DNA of 28,910 nt from Roseiarcus sp050015575. GTDB lineage: Bacteria; Pseudomonadota; Alphaproteobacteria; Rhizobiales; Beijerinckiaceae. Where the stretch lies: assembly GCA_050015575.1 (NCBI GenBank), contig JBEKBD010000025.1, positions 1 through 28,910 on the forward strand, read 5' to 3'. Under the pieces are notes generated by a model that saw only the letters and a program-made list of their open reading frames with translations, ran no database searches and was not told the DNA's origin. Below, one piece after another: positions 16,347 to 24,481 of this stretch (its first letter is position 1; every line of letters starts with the position of its first letter). The position numbers and the translations under genes are program-made.

Positions 16347-16879
16347 GGCTGCGCGTCGCCATTTTCGCGGCGGCGCTGGCCGCCGCGCTCGCTGCGACGC
16401 CGCTCGCGGCGCAGACGCCGCCGTTCTTCTTTTGGCTGACGCCGCAGACGAAACCGCCGGCGCCGGTCGCTTCCTCGACGCCCGCGCCTAAGCCCGCCGC
16501 GCCCGCGCCCGAGCCCACATCGACCCAGGCCGCCAAGCCCCCGCCGTCGGTCGAAACGCCGGCGCCCGTGGAGTCGCCGCCGCCTTACGAGCCGCAATTG
16601 TTGCGTCTGGCCGAAATCATAGGCGCCCTCTCCCACCTGCGCGACCTCTGCGGCGCGGGCGACGGCGCGACGTTCCGCGCCGAGTTCGCCAACCTCATGG
16701 ACGCCGAGGGAACGACGCCGACGCGCAAGGAGACGCTCGCCGGCGCCTTCAACCGCGGCTTGCGCGATTACGAGCTGACCTACCGCGCCTGCACGCCGGC
16801 GGCGCGCGAGATCGTCGCGCGCTTTCTCGACGAAGCCGCGCGCATCGCCAAGGACGTCGCCGCCCGCTGGGCCGGGTGA
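16343..16879 (+). CDS. Exported TIGR02301-family protein, function unknown
   Basis: 178 residues, coupled to the Nudix gene by GTGA overlap. Signal peptide (MRLRVAIFAAALAAALAAT, then PLAAQ), then a Pro/Ala-rich linker (~35-80), then a helical domain: LLRLAEIIGALSHLRDLCGAG, AFNRGLRDYELTYRACTPAAREI, and an arginine/alanine helix at the end. This is the pattern of the alphaproteobacterial family TIGR02301, periplasmic proteins with two conserved cysteines (DLC and RACTP) that may form a disulfide. Role unknown. Confidence 0.83.
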   Translation: MRLRVAIFAAALAAALAATPLAAQTPPFFFWLTPQTKPPAPVASSTPAPKPAAPAPEPTSTQAAKPPPSVETPAPVESPPPYEPQLLRLAEIIGALSHLRDLCGAGDGATFRAEFANLMDAEGTTPTRKETLAGAFNRGLRDYELTYRACTPAAREIVARFLDEAARIAKDVAARWAG

Positions 16880-16882
16880 GCC

Positions 16883-16898
16883 TGGCGGCGCGCCGCCA
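16883..16898. terminator. Short hairpin after the TIGR02301 gene
   Basis: TGGCGG-CGCG-CCGCCA, a 6-base perfect stem 4 bases after the TIGR02301 stop. No U-tract. It may end transcription from either side, but evidence is weak. Confidence 0.25.
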
Positions 16899-16901
16899 TC
16901 A

Positions 16902-17193
16902 TCAGGGCGCGGCGCTTGTGCGCGCGTCGCGGCCGCCCCGATCGAGATGGGCGATAGCCAGGACCCTGCCGGCGTAGCAAAGCAGGATCGGCGCGCCGAT
17001 GGCAAAAGTCGGGGCAAGATAAGGCCGCGATCCGCTTCGCCCGCCCAGAGGGGGCGACGTAGACGAGCCAGAGCGCAAGGTCGATGAAGAAGGCGGCGGC
17101 GAATTTGAGTTTCTTCGACGCCGCCTACGCCGCAGCGGCGGGCTCGTCGAACCGGGAGCTCTTCAACGCCATGCTCATCGATGGTCTTTCCAT
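16902..17193 (-). pseudogene. Decayed small two-helix membrane-protein gene
   Basis: Reading from ATG 17178 (or 17193), the protein runs MSMALKSSRFDEPAAAA, meets an in-frame TAG at 17127-17125, and continues AASKKLKF with a clear membrane helix AAAFFIDLALWLVYVAP. Around 17050-17015 the coding signal changes frame to RPYLAPTFAIGAPILLCYAGRVLAIAHLDRGG, a second helix, ending at TGA 16904-16902. One nonsense change and one frameshift (near G/C runs) would reconstruct a ~90-residue protein with two membrane segments. No start codon follows the TAG before the first helix. The rest of the gap 16880-17359 has no gene I can support. Sequence errors could mimic this, but two in one short gene favours real decay. 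Confidence 0.5.
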
Positions 17194-17359
17194 CCCCTCC
17201 GCGCGGCGGCGCCCACTTCGCGACCGATCATCCCTGGCGAGACGTTGACGCCGCGTTTCGCCGAATCGAGCAAACGCCGCGCCCGCGCCTCGCGTCAGCC
17301 AGGCCGAACCGGCGCGAACCCCCACCCCCGCCAGGAGGAAGGGGCCGCGCCTGCGCTTC

Positions 17360-18442
17360 TCAGCTCAGCTTGCCTTCGACGCCCTCGACCAGCCACTGCA
17401 GTCCGGCGAGCGCGCCGTCGTCCATCACCTGGCCGGCGGGCAGCTTCTCCGCGCCGCTCTGGTCCTTGAGCGGGCCGACGAAGATCTTCTGCTTGCCCGA
17501 GGCGATGTCGTCCACCGTCTGCTGCGCCAGCGCCTTCACCTCGTCGGGCATGTTGGCGAACGGCGCCATCTTCAGCATGCCCTCGCCGAAGCCGCCCCAA
17601 ACGTCGCCGCTCGTCCAGGAGCCGTCGAGCACGGCCTGGACGCGCTTGATGCAATAGGGCCCCCACACGTTGACGCTGGCCGAGAGCTGCGAGTGCGGCG
17701 CGAACTTGGCCATGTCGGTCGCTTCGCCGAACGCCGGGACGCCGCGGCTTTCGGCGACCTGCAACGGCGCCGGCGAGTCGGTGTGCTGGGTGATGACGTC
17801 GCAGCCCTGGTCGATCAGCGCCTTGGCGGCGTCGCCCTCCTTGCCAGGATCGTACCAGGAATTGATCAGGATGAACTTCAATTTCGCCGCGGGATTGATG
17901 CTGCGCATGCCCAGCGCGAACGCGTTCATGCCCTCGACGACTTCCGGTATCGCCACCGAGCCGACATAGCCGGCGACCCCGGTCTTGCTCATCTTGCCCG
18001 CGATGACGCCCTGGACGAAGCGCCCTTGGTAGAAGCGGATGTTGTAGGTCGCGACGTTGGCGGCGCGCTTGTAGCCGGTGCAATGCTCGAACTTGACCGC
18101 CGGGAACTTCTTCGCCGCATTGAGCGTGTAGTTCATGTAGCCGAACGAGGTGGCGAAGATCAGCCCGGAGCCCTTGGCGGCGAGGTCGGAGAATACGTGC
18201 TCCGAGTCCGGCCCCTCCGGAACGTTTTCGACGTAGGCGGTCTTGACCGCGCCGCCGAAATGCGCCTCCACCTCCTTGCGGGCGACGTCGTGCTGATAGG
18301 ACCAACCGAAATCGCCCACCGGGCCGACATAGACGAACCCCACCTTGAGGGGTTCGGCGGCGCGAAGGACGCTCGAGCCCAGCGGCGTCGCCGCGGCGAC
18401 CAGCCCGGTTCCCAGAAGTTTGTTGAATGTCCGACGATCCAT
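17360..18442 (-). CDS. BMP-family substrate-binding protein of a purine/nucleoside ABC importer
   Basis: 360 residues. The N-terminus MDRRTFNKLLGTGLVAAAT fits a twin-arginine (Tat) signal, cleaved around LRAAEP. The Bmp domain (about 30-350) has VGPVGDFGWSYQHDVAR, YGYMNYT-like FGYMNYTLNAAKKFP, YQGRFVQGVIAGKMSKTG and GYVGSVAIPEVVEGMNAFALGM. BMP proteins bind purine bases or nucleosides. It should feed the permeases and ATPase upstream. The ATG follows AGGAG at 7 bases, a stronger ribosome site than those of the transporter genes. It is last in the operon and separated by 233 bases with a hairpin. No lipobox, unlike the lipoprotein BMPs of Gram-positives and spirochetes. Confidence 0.9.
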   Translation of the reverse strand: MDRRTFNKLLGTGLVAAATPLGSSVLRAAEPLKVGFVYVGPVGDFGWSYQHDVARKEVEAHFGGAVKTAYVENVPEGPDSEHVFSDLAAKGSGLIFATSFGYMNYTLNAAKKFPAVKFEHCTGYKRAANVATYNIRFYQGRFVQGVIAGKMSKTGVAGYVGSVAIPEVVEGMNAFALGMRSINPAAKLKFILINSWYDPGKEGDAAKALIDQGCDVITQHTDSPAPLQVAESRGVPAFGEATDMAKFAPHSQLSASVNVWGPYCIKRVQAVLDGSWTSGDVWGGFGEGMLKMAPFANMPDEVKALAQQTVDDIASGKQKIFVGPLKDQSGAEKLPAGQVMDDGALAGLQWLVEGVEGKLS

Positions 18443-18544
18443 CGCATTTCTCCTGTCTGCCGATCCGCGATGACTACATCGGCGCCGCGCGATTGCCTAT
18501 CGCCGTCAAACCCATTCGATCAGTAATCCACCGTCCGCGCCAAA

Positions 18545-18569
18545 CCTGCCTCCCGCGTGGGCAGGCAGG
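18545..18569. other. Hairpin in the gap between the permease and the BMP gene
   Basis: CCTGCC-T-CCC (18545-18554), loop GCGT, GGG-CA-GGCAGG (18559-18569): nine paired bases with a small internal bulge. On the transcribed minus strand TTT follows. It could be a weak terminator, an mRNA-stability element, or a processing site. The rest of 18443-18675 is GC-rich with no clear promoter; TTGACG lies at about 18507-18512 on the minus strand without a fitting -10. Confidence 0.35.
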
Positions 18570-18675
18570 GCCCCGGCCGAGGCGCCCGCGGCGTCCAAGC
18601 GCCGCCGCGATTCCCGCGTTTCCGCTCGGGCGCCCCATGGCTAGGCGGCTCTGGAATATGCAGCGCTCGCCCCGA

Positions 18676-19599
18676 TCAGGCGCCCGCGTAGAACGGCTTG
18701 CCGAGGCAGGCCGGCTGATTGAGGCGAATGCGGCGACGATCGCGCGAGATGAACGCCAGCACCGCCACCGTGACGATGTAGGGCAAGGCTGAAATGAATG
18801 GCGACGGGATCGCGACGCCCAGGCCCTGGACATAGAGCGAGAGATACATGATCGCGCCGAAGAGATAGGCGCCGGCGAGCAGCCACGCCGGCCGCCAAGT
18901 CGCGAACACGACGAGCGCCAGCGCGATCCAGCCTCGCCCAGCCGTCATGTTTTCCGCCCACATCGGGCTGTAGGCGAGCGACATGTAGCCGCCGCCGAGC
19001 CCGGCCATCGCGCCGCCGAACAGCGTCGCCCCGAGGCGAATCGCGTTGACGGGATAGCCGATGGCGTGAGCGGCGTCGTGGGAATCGCCGACCGCGCGCA
19101 GCACGAGGCCGGCGTGAGTGCGAAAGAGAATCCACGCCACGGCGGCCAGGATCGCGAAGGAGGCGTAGACCAGCGGGTCCTGGCCAAACAGCACCGGGCC
19201 GAAGAAGGGGACCTGCGACAGGCCCGGCGCGGCGAGCTTGGCGAGCTCCGGCCCCTTGACGCCGACAAAGCCGGCGCCCAACAAAGAACTGAAGCCGCGG
19301 CCGAAAATCGTCAGGGCGAGGCCGGCGGCGGTCTGATTGCTCAGCAGCGTCAACGTCAGGAAGGCGAAGATCGCCGACAGCGCCGCGCCCCCGACGGTCG
19401 CCGCCGCCACGCCGAGCGCCGCGCTGCCGGTGAGGCGCCCGACGACGAAGCCGGCGACCGCGCCCACCAGCATCATGCCTTCGACGCCGAGGTTGAGCAC
19501 GCCGGAGCGCTCGGCGACTAACTCGCCGGTGGCGGCGAGCAGCAGCGGCGTCGAGGCGGCGGTCACGCTGACCAAGAAGCTGGTGAGGAAGAAGATCAT
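18676..19599 (-). CDS. BMP-type ABC transporter permease, second subunit
   Basis: 307 residues, polytopic, BPD_transp_2 family (RbsC-like). MIFFLTSFLVSVTAASTPLLLAATGELVAERSGVLNLGVEGMML is the diagnostic start of the second permease of nucleoside/BMP transporters, with the E-x-GVLNLGVEGMM loop. About eight hydrophobic segments follow, with the conserved RAVGDSHDAAHAIGY cytoplasmic coupling loop. ATG 19599 overlaps the TGA of the first permease as ATGA. The frame is open far upstream only as antisense or shadow of that gene. It pairs with the first permease in the membrane. Confidence 0.92.
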   Translation of the reverse strand: MIFFLTSFLVSVTAASTPLLLAATGELVAERSGVLNLGVEGMMLVGAVAGFVVGRLTGSAALGVAAATVGGAALSAIFAFLTLTLLSNQTAAGLALTIFGRGFSSLLGAGFVGVKGPELAKLAAPGLSQVPFFGPVLFGQDPLVYASFAILAAVAWILFRTHAGLVLRAVGDSHDAAHAIGYPVNAIRLGATLFGGAMAGLGGGYMSLAYSPMWAENMTAGRGWIALALVVFATWRPAWLLAGAYLFGAIMYLSLYVQGLGVAIPSPFISALPYIVTVAVLAFISRDRRRIRLNQPACLGKPFYAGA

Positions 19600-20678
19600 G
19601 GCGCGGCTCCGACGGGCTTGCCGCGCGGCCTGCCGATCCGGACGCGGAAAAGAATCAGAATGTCGCAAGCGAGCAGGAAGAACAGCAAGATGCCCTGGAA
19701 AATGCTGGCGACGGCGTTGGGCAGGCCGAGGTCGATCTGCGCCGCGTCGCCGCCGAGATAGGAGAGCGCCAGCAGCAACCCGGCGAAGATCGCCCCGATC
19801 GGATGCAGCCGGCCGAGGAAGGCGACGATGATCGCGGTGAAGCCGTATCCGGGCGAAATGTCCGCGGTGAGCTGGCCGATCGGGCCGGTGACCTCGAACA
19901 TGCCGGCCAGACCCGCCATGCCGCCGCTCGCCAGCAGCGCGACCCAGATCAGCCGGCGTTCGCTGAAACCGGCGAATCGCGCCGCACGCGGCGCTTCGCC
20001 GACAACCCGGAGCTGAAAACCGAGAACGGATTTCGACAGCAGCGCCCATGTCGCGATCGCCACGATCAACGCCGCGACGCACCCCAGATGCACGCCCGTG
20101 CCCGCGACGACGATCGGCGTCGTCGCGCCGTCGGAAAATAGCGCGGTCTGGGGAAAGCCAAGGCCCTTCGGGTCCCTCCAGGGGCCGGTTACGAGATAAA
20201 TCAACAGGTACTGCGCGACATAGGTCAGCATCAGGCTGGAGAGGATTTCGTTGACGTTGAGCTCGCTCTTGAGGAACGCCACGATCGCCGCCGCCGCCGC
20301 GCCGCCGATCACGCCCGCCACCAGCGTCCCGGGATAGAGCAGCGGGCCCGGCAGGTCGGGAAAGGCCAGCGCGAAGCCGCCGGCGAAGATCGCGCCGAGG
20401 GTGAACTGCCCTTCCGCGCCGATGTTCCACACCGAGGCGCGATAGCACAGCGCCAGGCCCGCTCCCATCATGATCAGCGGCGCCGCCTTGACCGCAAGCG
20501 CGGAGAGGCCGCCAGCTTGGACCAGCGGCGCGACGAGGAAAGTGTAGACCGCCGGACCCGGCGCCTGCCCGAGCGCCCAGAATACGGCGCCGGAGCCCAA
20601 GATCGTCAGCCCGATCGCCAGCGCCGGCGAGGCGTAGGTCCAGAAAGTCGAGACTTTGCCGCGCGGTTCGAACCTCAT
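19596..20678 (-). CDS. BMP-type ABC transporter permease, first subunit
   Basis: 360 residues, polytopic, BPD_transp_2 family. Conserved blocks are YRASVWNIGAEGQFTLGAI (the N-IGAEGQ signature of the first permease), FLKSELNVNEILSSLMLTYVAQYL, QLRVVGEAPRAARFAGFSERR (coupling loop) and SPGYGFTAIIVAFLGRLHPIGAIFAGLLLAL. About ten membrane segments. The start ATG is 4 bases after the ATPase stop. It has the longer N-terminus typical of the first subunit. Confidence 0.92.
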   Translation of the reverse strand: MRFEPRGKVSTFWTYASPALAIGLTILGSGAVFWALGQAPGPAVYTFLVAPLVQAGGLSALAVKAAPLIMMGAGLALCYRASVWNIGAEGQFTLGAIFAGGFALAFPDLPGPLLYPGTLVAGVIGGAAAAAIVAFLKSELNVNEILSSLMLTYVAQYLLIYLVTGPWRDPKGLGFPQTALFSDGATTPIVVAGTGVHLGCVAALIVAIATWALLSKSVLGFQLRVVGEAPRAARFAGFSERRLIWVALLASGGMAGLAGMFEVTGPIGQLTADISPGYGFTAIIVAFLGRLHPIGAIFAGLLLALSYLGGDAAQIDLGLPNAVASIFQGILLFFLLACDILILFRVRIGRPRGKPVGAAP

Positions 20679-20682
20679 CCGC

Positions 20683-22251
20683 TCAACCCTGCCGCTCGGC
20701 GGCCGCGCCGCCCAAGTCCTTCGCGGCCGCGCCGCCCATCACCAGGCCGATCTGCTCGATCGTCGCCTCCTCGACCGGGATCGGCGGCGACAACCGACCG
20801 CCGGCGATCACCGCGACGCGGTCGCAGATCAGAAAGATCTCGTCCAGATCCTGAGAGATGATCACCACCGCCGCGCCCTCTTCCGCCAGGTCCGCCAGCG
20901 CGCGATGGATCGCCGCCGCCGCGCCGGCGTCGACGCCCCAGGTCGGTTGATTGACGATGAGCGCCCCGGGCGACTGCATCACTTCGCGTCCGACCAGGAA
21001 TTTCTGGAGATTGCCGCCCGACAGCGCCCTCGCCTGCGCTTTCGGACCGGTCGAACGAACGTCGAAACGGCGAATGATCCGCTTGGCGAAATCGACGCTG
21101 CGCGCCTGATTGATGAAGCCGAACCGGGCGAGCGAGCGGCGCGCGCGGGCGGTGAGGAACGCGTTTTCGCTCAAAGTCATCGTCCCGACCGCGCCGTGCC
21201 CGTCGCGCTCTTCGGGAACGAAACAGGCGCCGAGGCTGCGCCGCCGTTGCGGCCCCGAGCGGCCGACGGCGACGTCCTCGAGCATGATGGTTTCGGGCGC
21301 GTCGGTGGGAATCTCGCCGGTCAGGGCGTCCATCAACTCGGTCTGGCCGTTGCCGGCGATGCCGGCGACGCCGAGGATCTCGCCGGGCGATACGGCGAAG
21401 CCGACTTCCTTGAGATCGGCGCCGAACGGATGGGGCGACTTGACGCTCAGATTGTCGACCACGAGCCTCGGCTTCGCGTCCTCGGCGCGGACGCGCCGGC
21501 GGCGGGAAGGCGGGTCCAGTTGCGCGTTGATCATCAATTCCGCCAATTCTTTCGCGCTCTTTTCTCTGGGTGCGCAATGAGCGACCACCCGGCCGAGGCG
21601 CATGATGGTCGCCGCGTCGCACAACGCGCGAATCTCGTCGAGTTTGTGGGAGATGTAGAGGATCGAGCAGCCCTCGGACGCCAGCCGCCGCAAAGTCTCG
21701 AACAGCTTCTCGACTTCCTGCGGCGTCAGCACCGAGGTCGGCTCGTCCATGATCAGCAGGCGCGGATTCTGCAACAGGCAGCGGACGATTTCGATGCGCT
21801 GGCGCTCGCCGACCGAGAGATCGTGCACCGTCTGGTCCGGGCTCAGCGGCAAGCCGTATCGCTGCGAAATCTCGGCGATGCGCTCGCGCAAGTTGGCGCG
21901 GGCCTCGCGGTCGTTCATGCCGAGGGCGACGTTCTCGGCGACGGTGAGCGACTCGAACAGCGAGAAATGCTGAAACACCATGCCGATGCCGAGCCGGCGC
22001 GCATGGGCGGGGCTCTGCATCGCCACGGGCTCGCCGCGCCAGACGATCTCGCCGGCGTCGGGCCGCACGACGCCATAGATGATCTTGACCAGCGTGCTCT
22101 TGCCGGCGCCGTTTTCCCCTAGCAGCGCATGGATTTCGTGGCGCGCGACGGTCAGGTCGACGCGGTCGTTGGCCAGGCAACCGGGAAATTGTTTGGTGAT
22201 CCCCCGCAGCGACAAATACGGGCCGTCGTCGACCGCGGTCCTCTGGAGCAT
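20683..22251 (-). CDS. BMP-type ABC transporter ATP-binding protein (tandem NBDs)
   Basis: 522 residues from ATG 22251 (MLQRTAVDDGPYLSLRG). Two nucleotide-binding domains. The first has Walker A GENGAGKST, signature LSVGERQRIEI, Walker B LLIMDEPTSVL, and ISHK as switch. The second has a degenerate Walker A (GIAGNGQTEL, no lysine), signature LSGGNLQKFLVGRE and Walker B ALIVNQPTWGVDAGA with N-Q instead of D-E. This asymmetry is usual in RbsA/BMP ATPases. GGAAGAGG lies ~11 bases upstream; the frame reaches 22401 but the earlier 50 codons show no family pattern. It heads the four-gene operon. Confidence 0.92.
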   Translation of the reverse strand: MLQRTAVDDGPYLSLRGITKQFPGCLANDRVDLTVARHEIHALLGENGAGKSTLVKIIYGVVRPDAGEIVWRGEPVAMQSPAHARRLGIGMVFQHFSLFESLTVAENVALGMNDREARANLRERIAEISQRYGLPLSPDQTVHDLSVGERQRIEIVRCLLQNPRLLIMDEPTSVLTPQEVEKLFETLRRLASEGCSILYISHKLDEIRALCDAATIMRLGRVVAHCAPREKSAKELAELMINAQLDPPSRRRRVRAEDAKPRLVVDNLSVKSPHPFGADLKEVGFAVSPGEILGVAGIAGNGQTELMDALTGEIPTDAPETIMLEDVAVGRSGPQRRRSLGACFVPEERDGHGAVGTMTLSENAFLTARARRSLARFGFINQARSVDFAKRIIRRFDVRSTGPKAQARALSGGNLQKFLVGREVMQSPGALIVNQPTWGVDAGAAAAIHRALADLAEEGAAVVIISQDLDEIFLICDRVAVIAGGRLSPPIPVEEATIEQIGLVMGGAAAKDLGGAAAERQG

Positions 22252-22412
22252 GGCGCCAAAAACCTCTTCCGCCTCTCGCCGCGGCCTGCAAATGCCGGAC
22301 CGGCGCGCGCCGGCGCTTCGCCCCTCTTCGACGTTGTCGAAAGGTGGACGCGCCCGCCGCCCGTCCCGTTCCATGCTCGCACGCCGGCTCGCGTCCGCCA
22401 AGCCTCAACCAA

Positions 22413-22452
22413 GCGCTTGCCGGGTTCGGGCCGCGCCCGACCCGGCAGGCGC
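22413..22452. terminator. Strong GC hairpin downstream of pckA
   Basis: GCGC-TT-GCCGGGT-T-CGGGC-CGC-GCCCG-ACCCGGC-AG-GCGC: twelve pairs with one bulged base, plus an outer GCGC pair. It lies 125 bases beyond the pckA stop and 160 bases before the ATPase start, on a transcript running to the left. No T-run follows, so it may be a factor-dependent or stabilising end. The other parts of 22252-22576 (325 bases) show no gene or convincing promoter. Confidence 0.4.
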
Positions 22453-22576
22453 CGAGCGATCTCGACGCCGGAGTCCGAGTCGCGCCCGAGGCCGGCCTCG
22501 ACAGGGCGCTCGCCGTCGGCGGCGGCGCGGCCGAACCGAAGCCATTGCCGGCGCATGACGCCTATGCGAGCCGACT

Positions 22577-24190
22577 CTAGGCCGCGCGCATCGTGGGCGT
22601 CGGCCCGGCCCTGCGCACGTCGTCGTCGACGTGCCGCTCGAATTTGGCGAAATTGTCCCTGAACATCGCGACCAGACGCGTCGCCGTCTCGACGAATTCG
22701 TTCTTGTTCGCCCAGGTCTTGATCGGTTCGAGGATGTGCGGCCCGACCCCCGGCGCCGACGTCGGCACCGCCAGGCCGAAATACGGGTCGGCGCGGAAAC
22801 CGGCGCGATTGAGCGAGCCATTCAACGCGGCGGTCAGCAGGCGCCGCGTCGTCGGGATGGGCATGCGCCGCCCGACCCCTTGCTTTCCGCCGGTCCAACC
22901 CGTGTTGACCAACCAACAATCGACATGGTGCCGCTCGATCAGGTCGCGCAGCAGATTGCCGTAAACCGAGGGATGGCGCGGCATGAACGGCGCGCCGAAG
23001 CAGGTCGAAAACGTCGCCGACGGCTCGTTGACGCCGGTTTCCGTACCCGCCACCTTCGCGGTGTAGCCGGAGAGGAAGTGATACATCGCCTGGCTCGGGT
23101 CGAGCTTGGCGATCGGCGGCAGCACGCCGAAGGCGTCGCAGGTGAGCATGATGATGTTTCGCGGCGGGCCGCTGCGGCCGGTCATGCAGGCGTGGGGGAT
23201 GAACTCGAGGGGATAGGCGACGCGAGTGTTCTCGGTCTTCGAGGCGTCGTTGAAATCGGGCGCGAAGGTCACGGGATCGAGCGTCACGTTCTCCATCACC
23301 GTGCCGAACCGCTCCGTGGTCGCATAAATCTCGGGCTCGGCTTCGCGCGACAGATTGATCGCCTTGGCGTAGCAGCCGCCCTCGAAATTGAACACGCCCG
23401 CCCCGCCCCAGCCGTGCTCGTCGTCGCCGATCAGGGTCCGTGTCGAATCGGCCGACAAGGTCGTCTTGCCGGTGCCGGAAAGCCCGAAGAAAATCGCCAC
23501 GTCGTCGCCATCGCCGGAATTGGCGGAGCAATGCATCGGCAACACCCCGACTTCGGGCAGGACGTAGTTGAGATAGGTGAACACCGACTTCTTCATTTCG
23601 CCGGCGTAGCGCGTGCCGCCGACCAGCACGATGCGCCGCGAAAAATCGCAGGCGATCACGGTTTCGGTGCGGCAGCCATGGCGCTTCGGATCGGCGCGAA
23701 ACGATGGCAGATCGACGATCGTCAGATCGGGCAAAAAGTCGTCGAGTTCGCTCATCGCCGGCTGGATCAGCAGATTGCGAATGAACAGCGAATGCCAGGC
23801 CAACTCGGTGAAGACGCGCGTCTTGACGCGCGCCGCCGGATCGGCGGCGGCGTAGAGGTCCTGCACGAACAATTCGCGGCCCTTGGCGTGCTCGAGAAAA
23901 TCGCCGAGCAAGATGTCGAACTGGTCCCGCGAGATCGCGCCGTTGTTGTCCCACCAGACGGTCTTTTCGGTCGAAGCGTCGCGAACGACGAACTTGTCTT
24001 TCGGGCTGCGGCCGGTGTGCGCGCCGGTTTCGGCGACGAGCGCGCCGCCCGCGGCGATCTGCGCCTCGTCGCGGCGCAGCGCTTCGGCGTAGAGCTGCGG
24101 CGCCGGCAGGTTCCAGTAAACCGCTTTCAGGTCGTGAAAGCCGAAACGGTGCACGCCGTTGGCTGCATTGAATGTCCCCGTCTGCCTCAC
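22577..24190 (-). CDS. pckA: Phosphoenolpyruvate carboxykinase (ATP)
   Basis: Converts oxaloacetate and ATP to PEP, CO2 and ADP; gateway of gluconeogenesis from organic acids. 537 residues, as in rhizobia. Motifs: TGAHTGRSPKDKFVVRD, LIDLPSFRADPKRHG-like IVDLPSFRADPKRHGC, RYAGEMKKSVF (active-site lysine), kinase-1a/P-loop GLSGTGKTTLSAD, metal-binding LIGDDEHGW, and EGGCYAKAI. Two adjacent GTGs could start it; GTG 24190 is 5 bases after AAGGAG and is preferred over 24193 (2 bases). The gene ends with a charged tail RHVDDDVRRAGPTPTMRAA. Downstream lies a strong hairpin. Confidence 0.96.
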   Translation of the reverse strand: MRQTGTFNAANGVHRFGFHDLKAVYWNLPAPQLYAEALRRDEAQIAAGGALVAETGAHTGRSPKDKFVVRDASTEKTVWWDNNGAISRDQFDILLGDFLEHAKGRELFVQDLYAAADPAARVKTRVFTELAWHSLFIRNLLIQPAMSELDDFLPDLTIVDLPSFRADPKRHGCRTETVIACDFSRRIVLVGGTRYAGEMKKSVFTYLNYVLPEVGVLPMHCSANSGDGDDVAIFFGLSGTGKTTLSADSTRTLIGDDEHGWGGAGVFNFEGGCYAKAINLSREAEPEIYATTERFGTVMENVTLDPVTFAPDFNDASKTENTRVAYPLEFIPHACMTGRSGPPRNIIMLTCDAFGVLPPIAKLDPSQAMYHFLSGYTAKVAGTETGVNEPSATFSTCFGAPFMPRHPSVYGNLLRDLIERHHVDCWLVNTGWTGGKQGVGRRMPIPTTRRLLTAALNGSLNRAGFRADPYFGLAVPTSAPGVGPHILEPIKTWANKNEFVETATRLVAMFRDNFAKFERHVDDDVRRAGPTPTMRAA

Positions 24191-24352
24191 CACGACTCCT
24201 TCCTGACGCCGGTCTTCGCCGCGCCGAAGCCGCCCATATCGGCTTCGGCCGCCCGCCATTCGATCGTTCGGCCTCGTTTCACCCCGACGAGTCGCGCTCG
24301 GCGCCGCTCCGCTTCGCCAGAGCCGAAATTCTCGTTCATCAAGGTATTACGC

Positions 24353-24383
24353 AAAATAGGCGAGCGTTTTTGACTCTCGTCAA
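24353..24383 (-). promoter_or_regulatory. Candidate pckA promoter with overlapping palindrome
   Basis: TTGACG (24383-24378) on the minus strand and TATTTT (24358-24353) are 19 bases apart (17 if the -10 is read as CCTATT). The -35 region is also a perfect inverted repeat TTGAC-GAGA-GTCAA (24383-24370), a good candidate operator. The area is AT-rich against the local background. The leader to GTG 24190 would be about 155 bases. Assigned by eye. Confidence 0.4.
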
Positions 24384-24436
24384 TCTCGCTGCTTCTTGCC
24401 GCTTGCGCGCCGGCTTGCGGCGCCGGGCCCGGGAGA

Positions 24437-24457
24437 GCGCCGCCGACGGCGCGGCGC
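24437..24457. terminator. GC hairpin after the HAD nucleotidase gene
   Basis: GCGCCGC-CGACGGC-GCGGCGC: perfect 7-base stem, 25 bases past the stop of the minus-strand HAD gene and before the pckA promoter. No T-run follows, so terminator activity is uncertain. Confidence 0.3.
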
Positions 24458-24481
24458 CGAGAGACGAGCCTCCCCGGCCGC

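Noticed and set aside
19600..20448. Upstream extension of the second permease frame
   Set aside because: Overlaps the first permease in another frame; the diagnostic permease start is at ATG 19599.
22252..22401. 50-codon extension of the BMP ATPase
   Set aside because: No similarity to the family, Arg-rich; ATG 22251 fits the usual length.
22631..24373. 580-codon plus-strand frame over pckA
   Set aside because: Antisense of a gene with complete PEP carboxykinase motifs.
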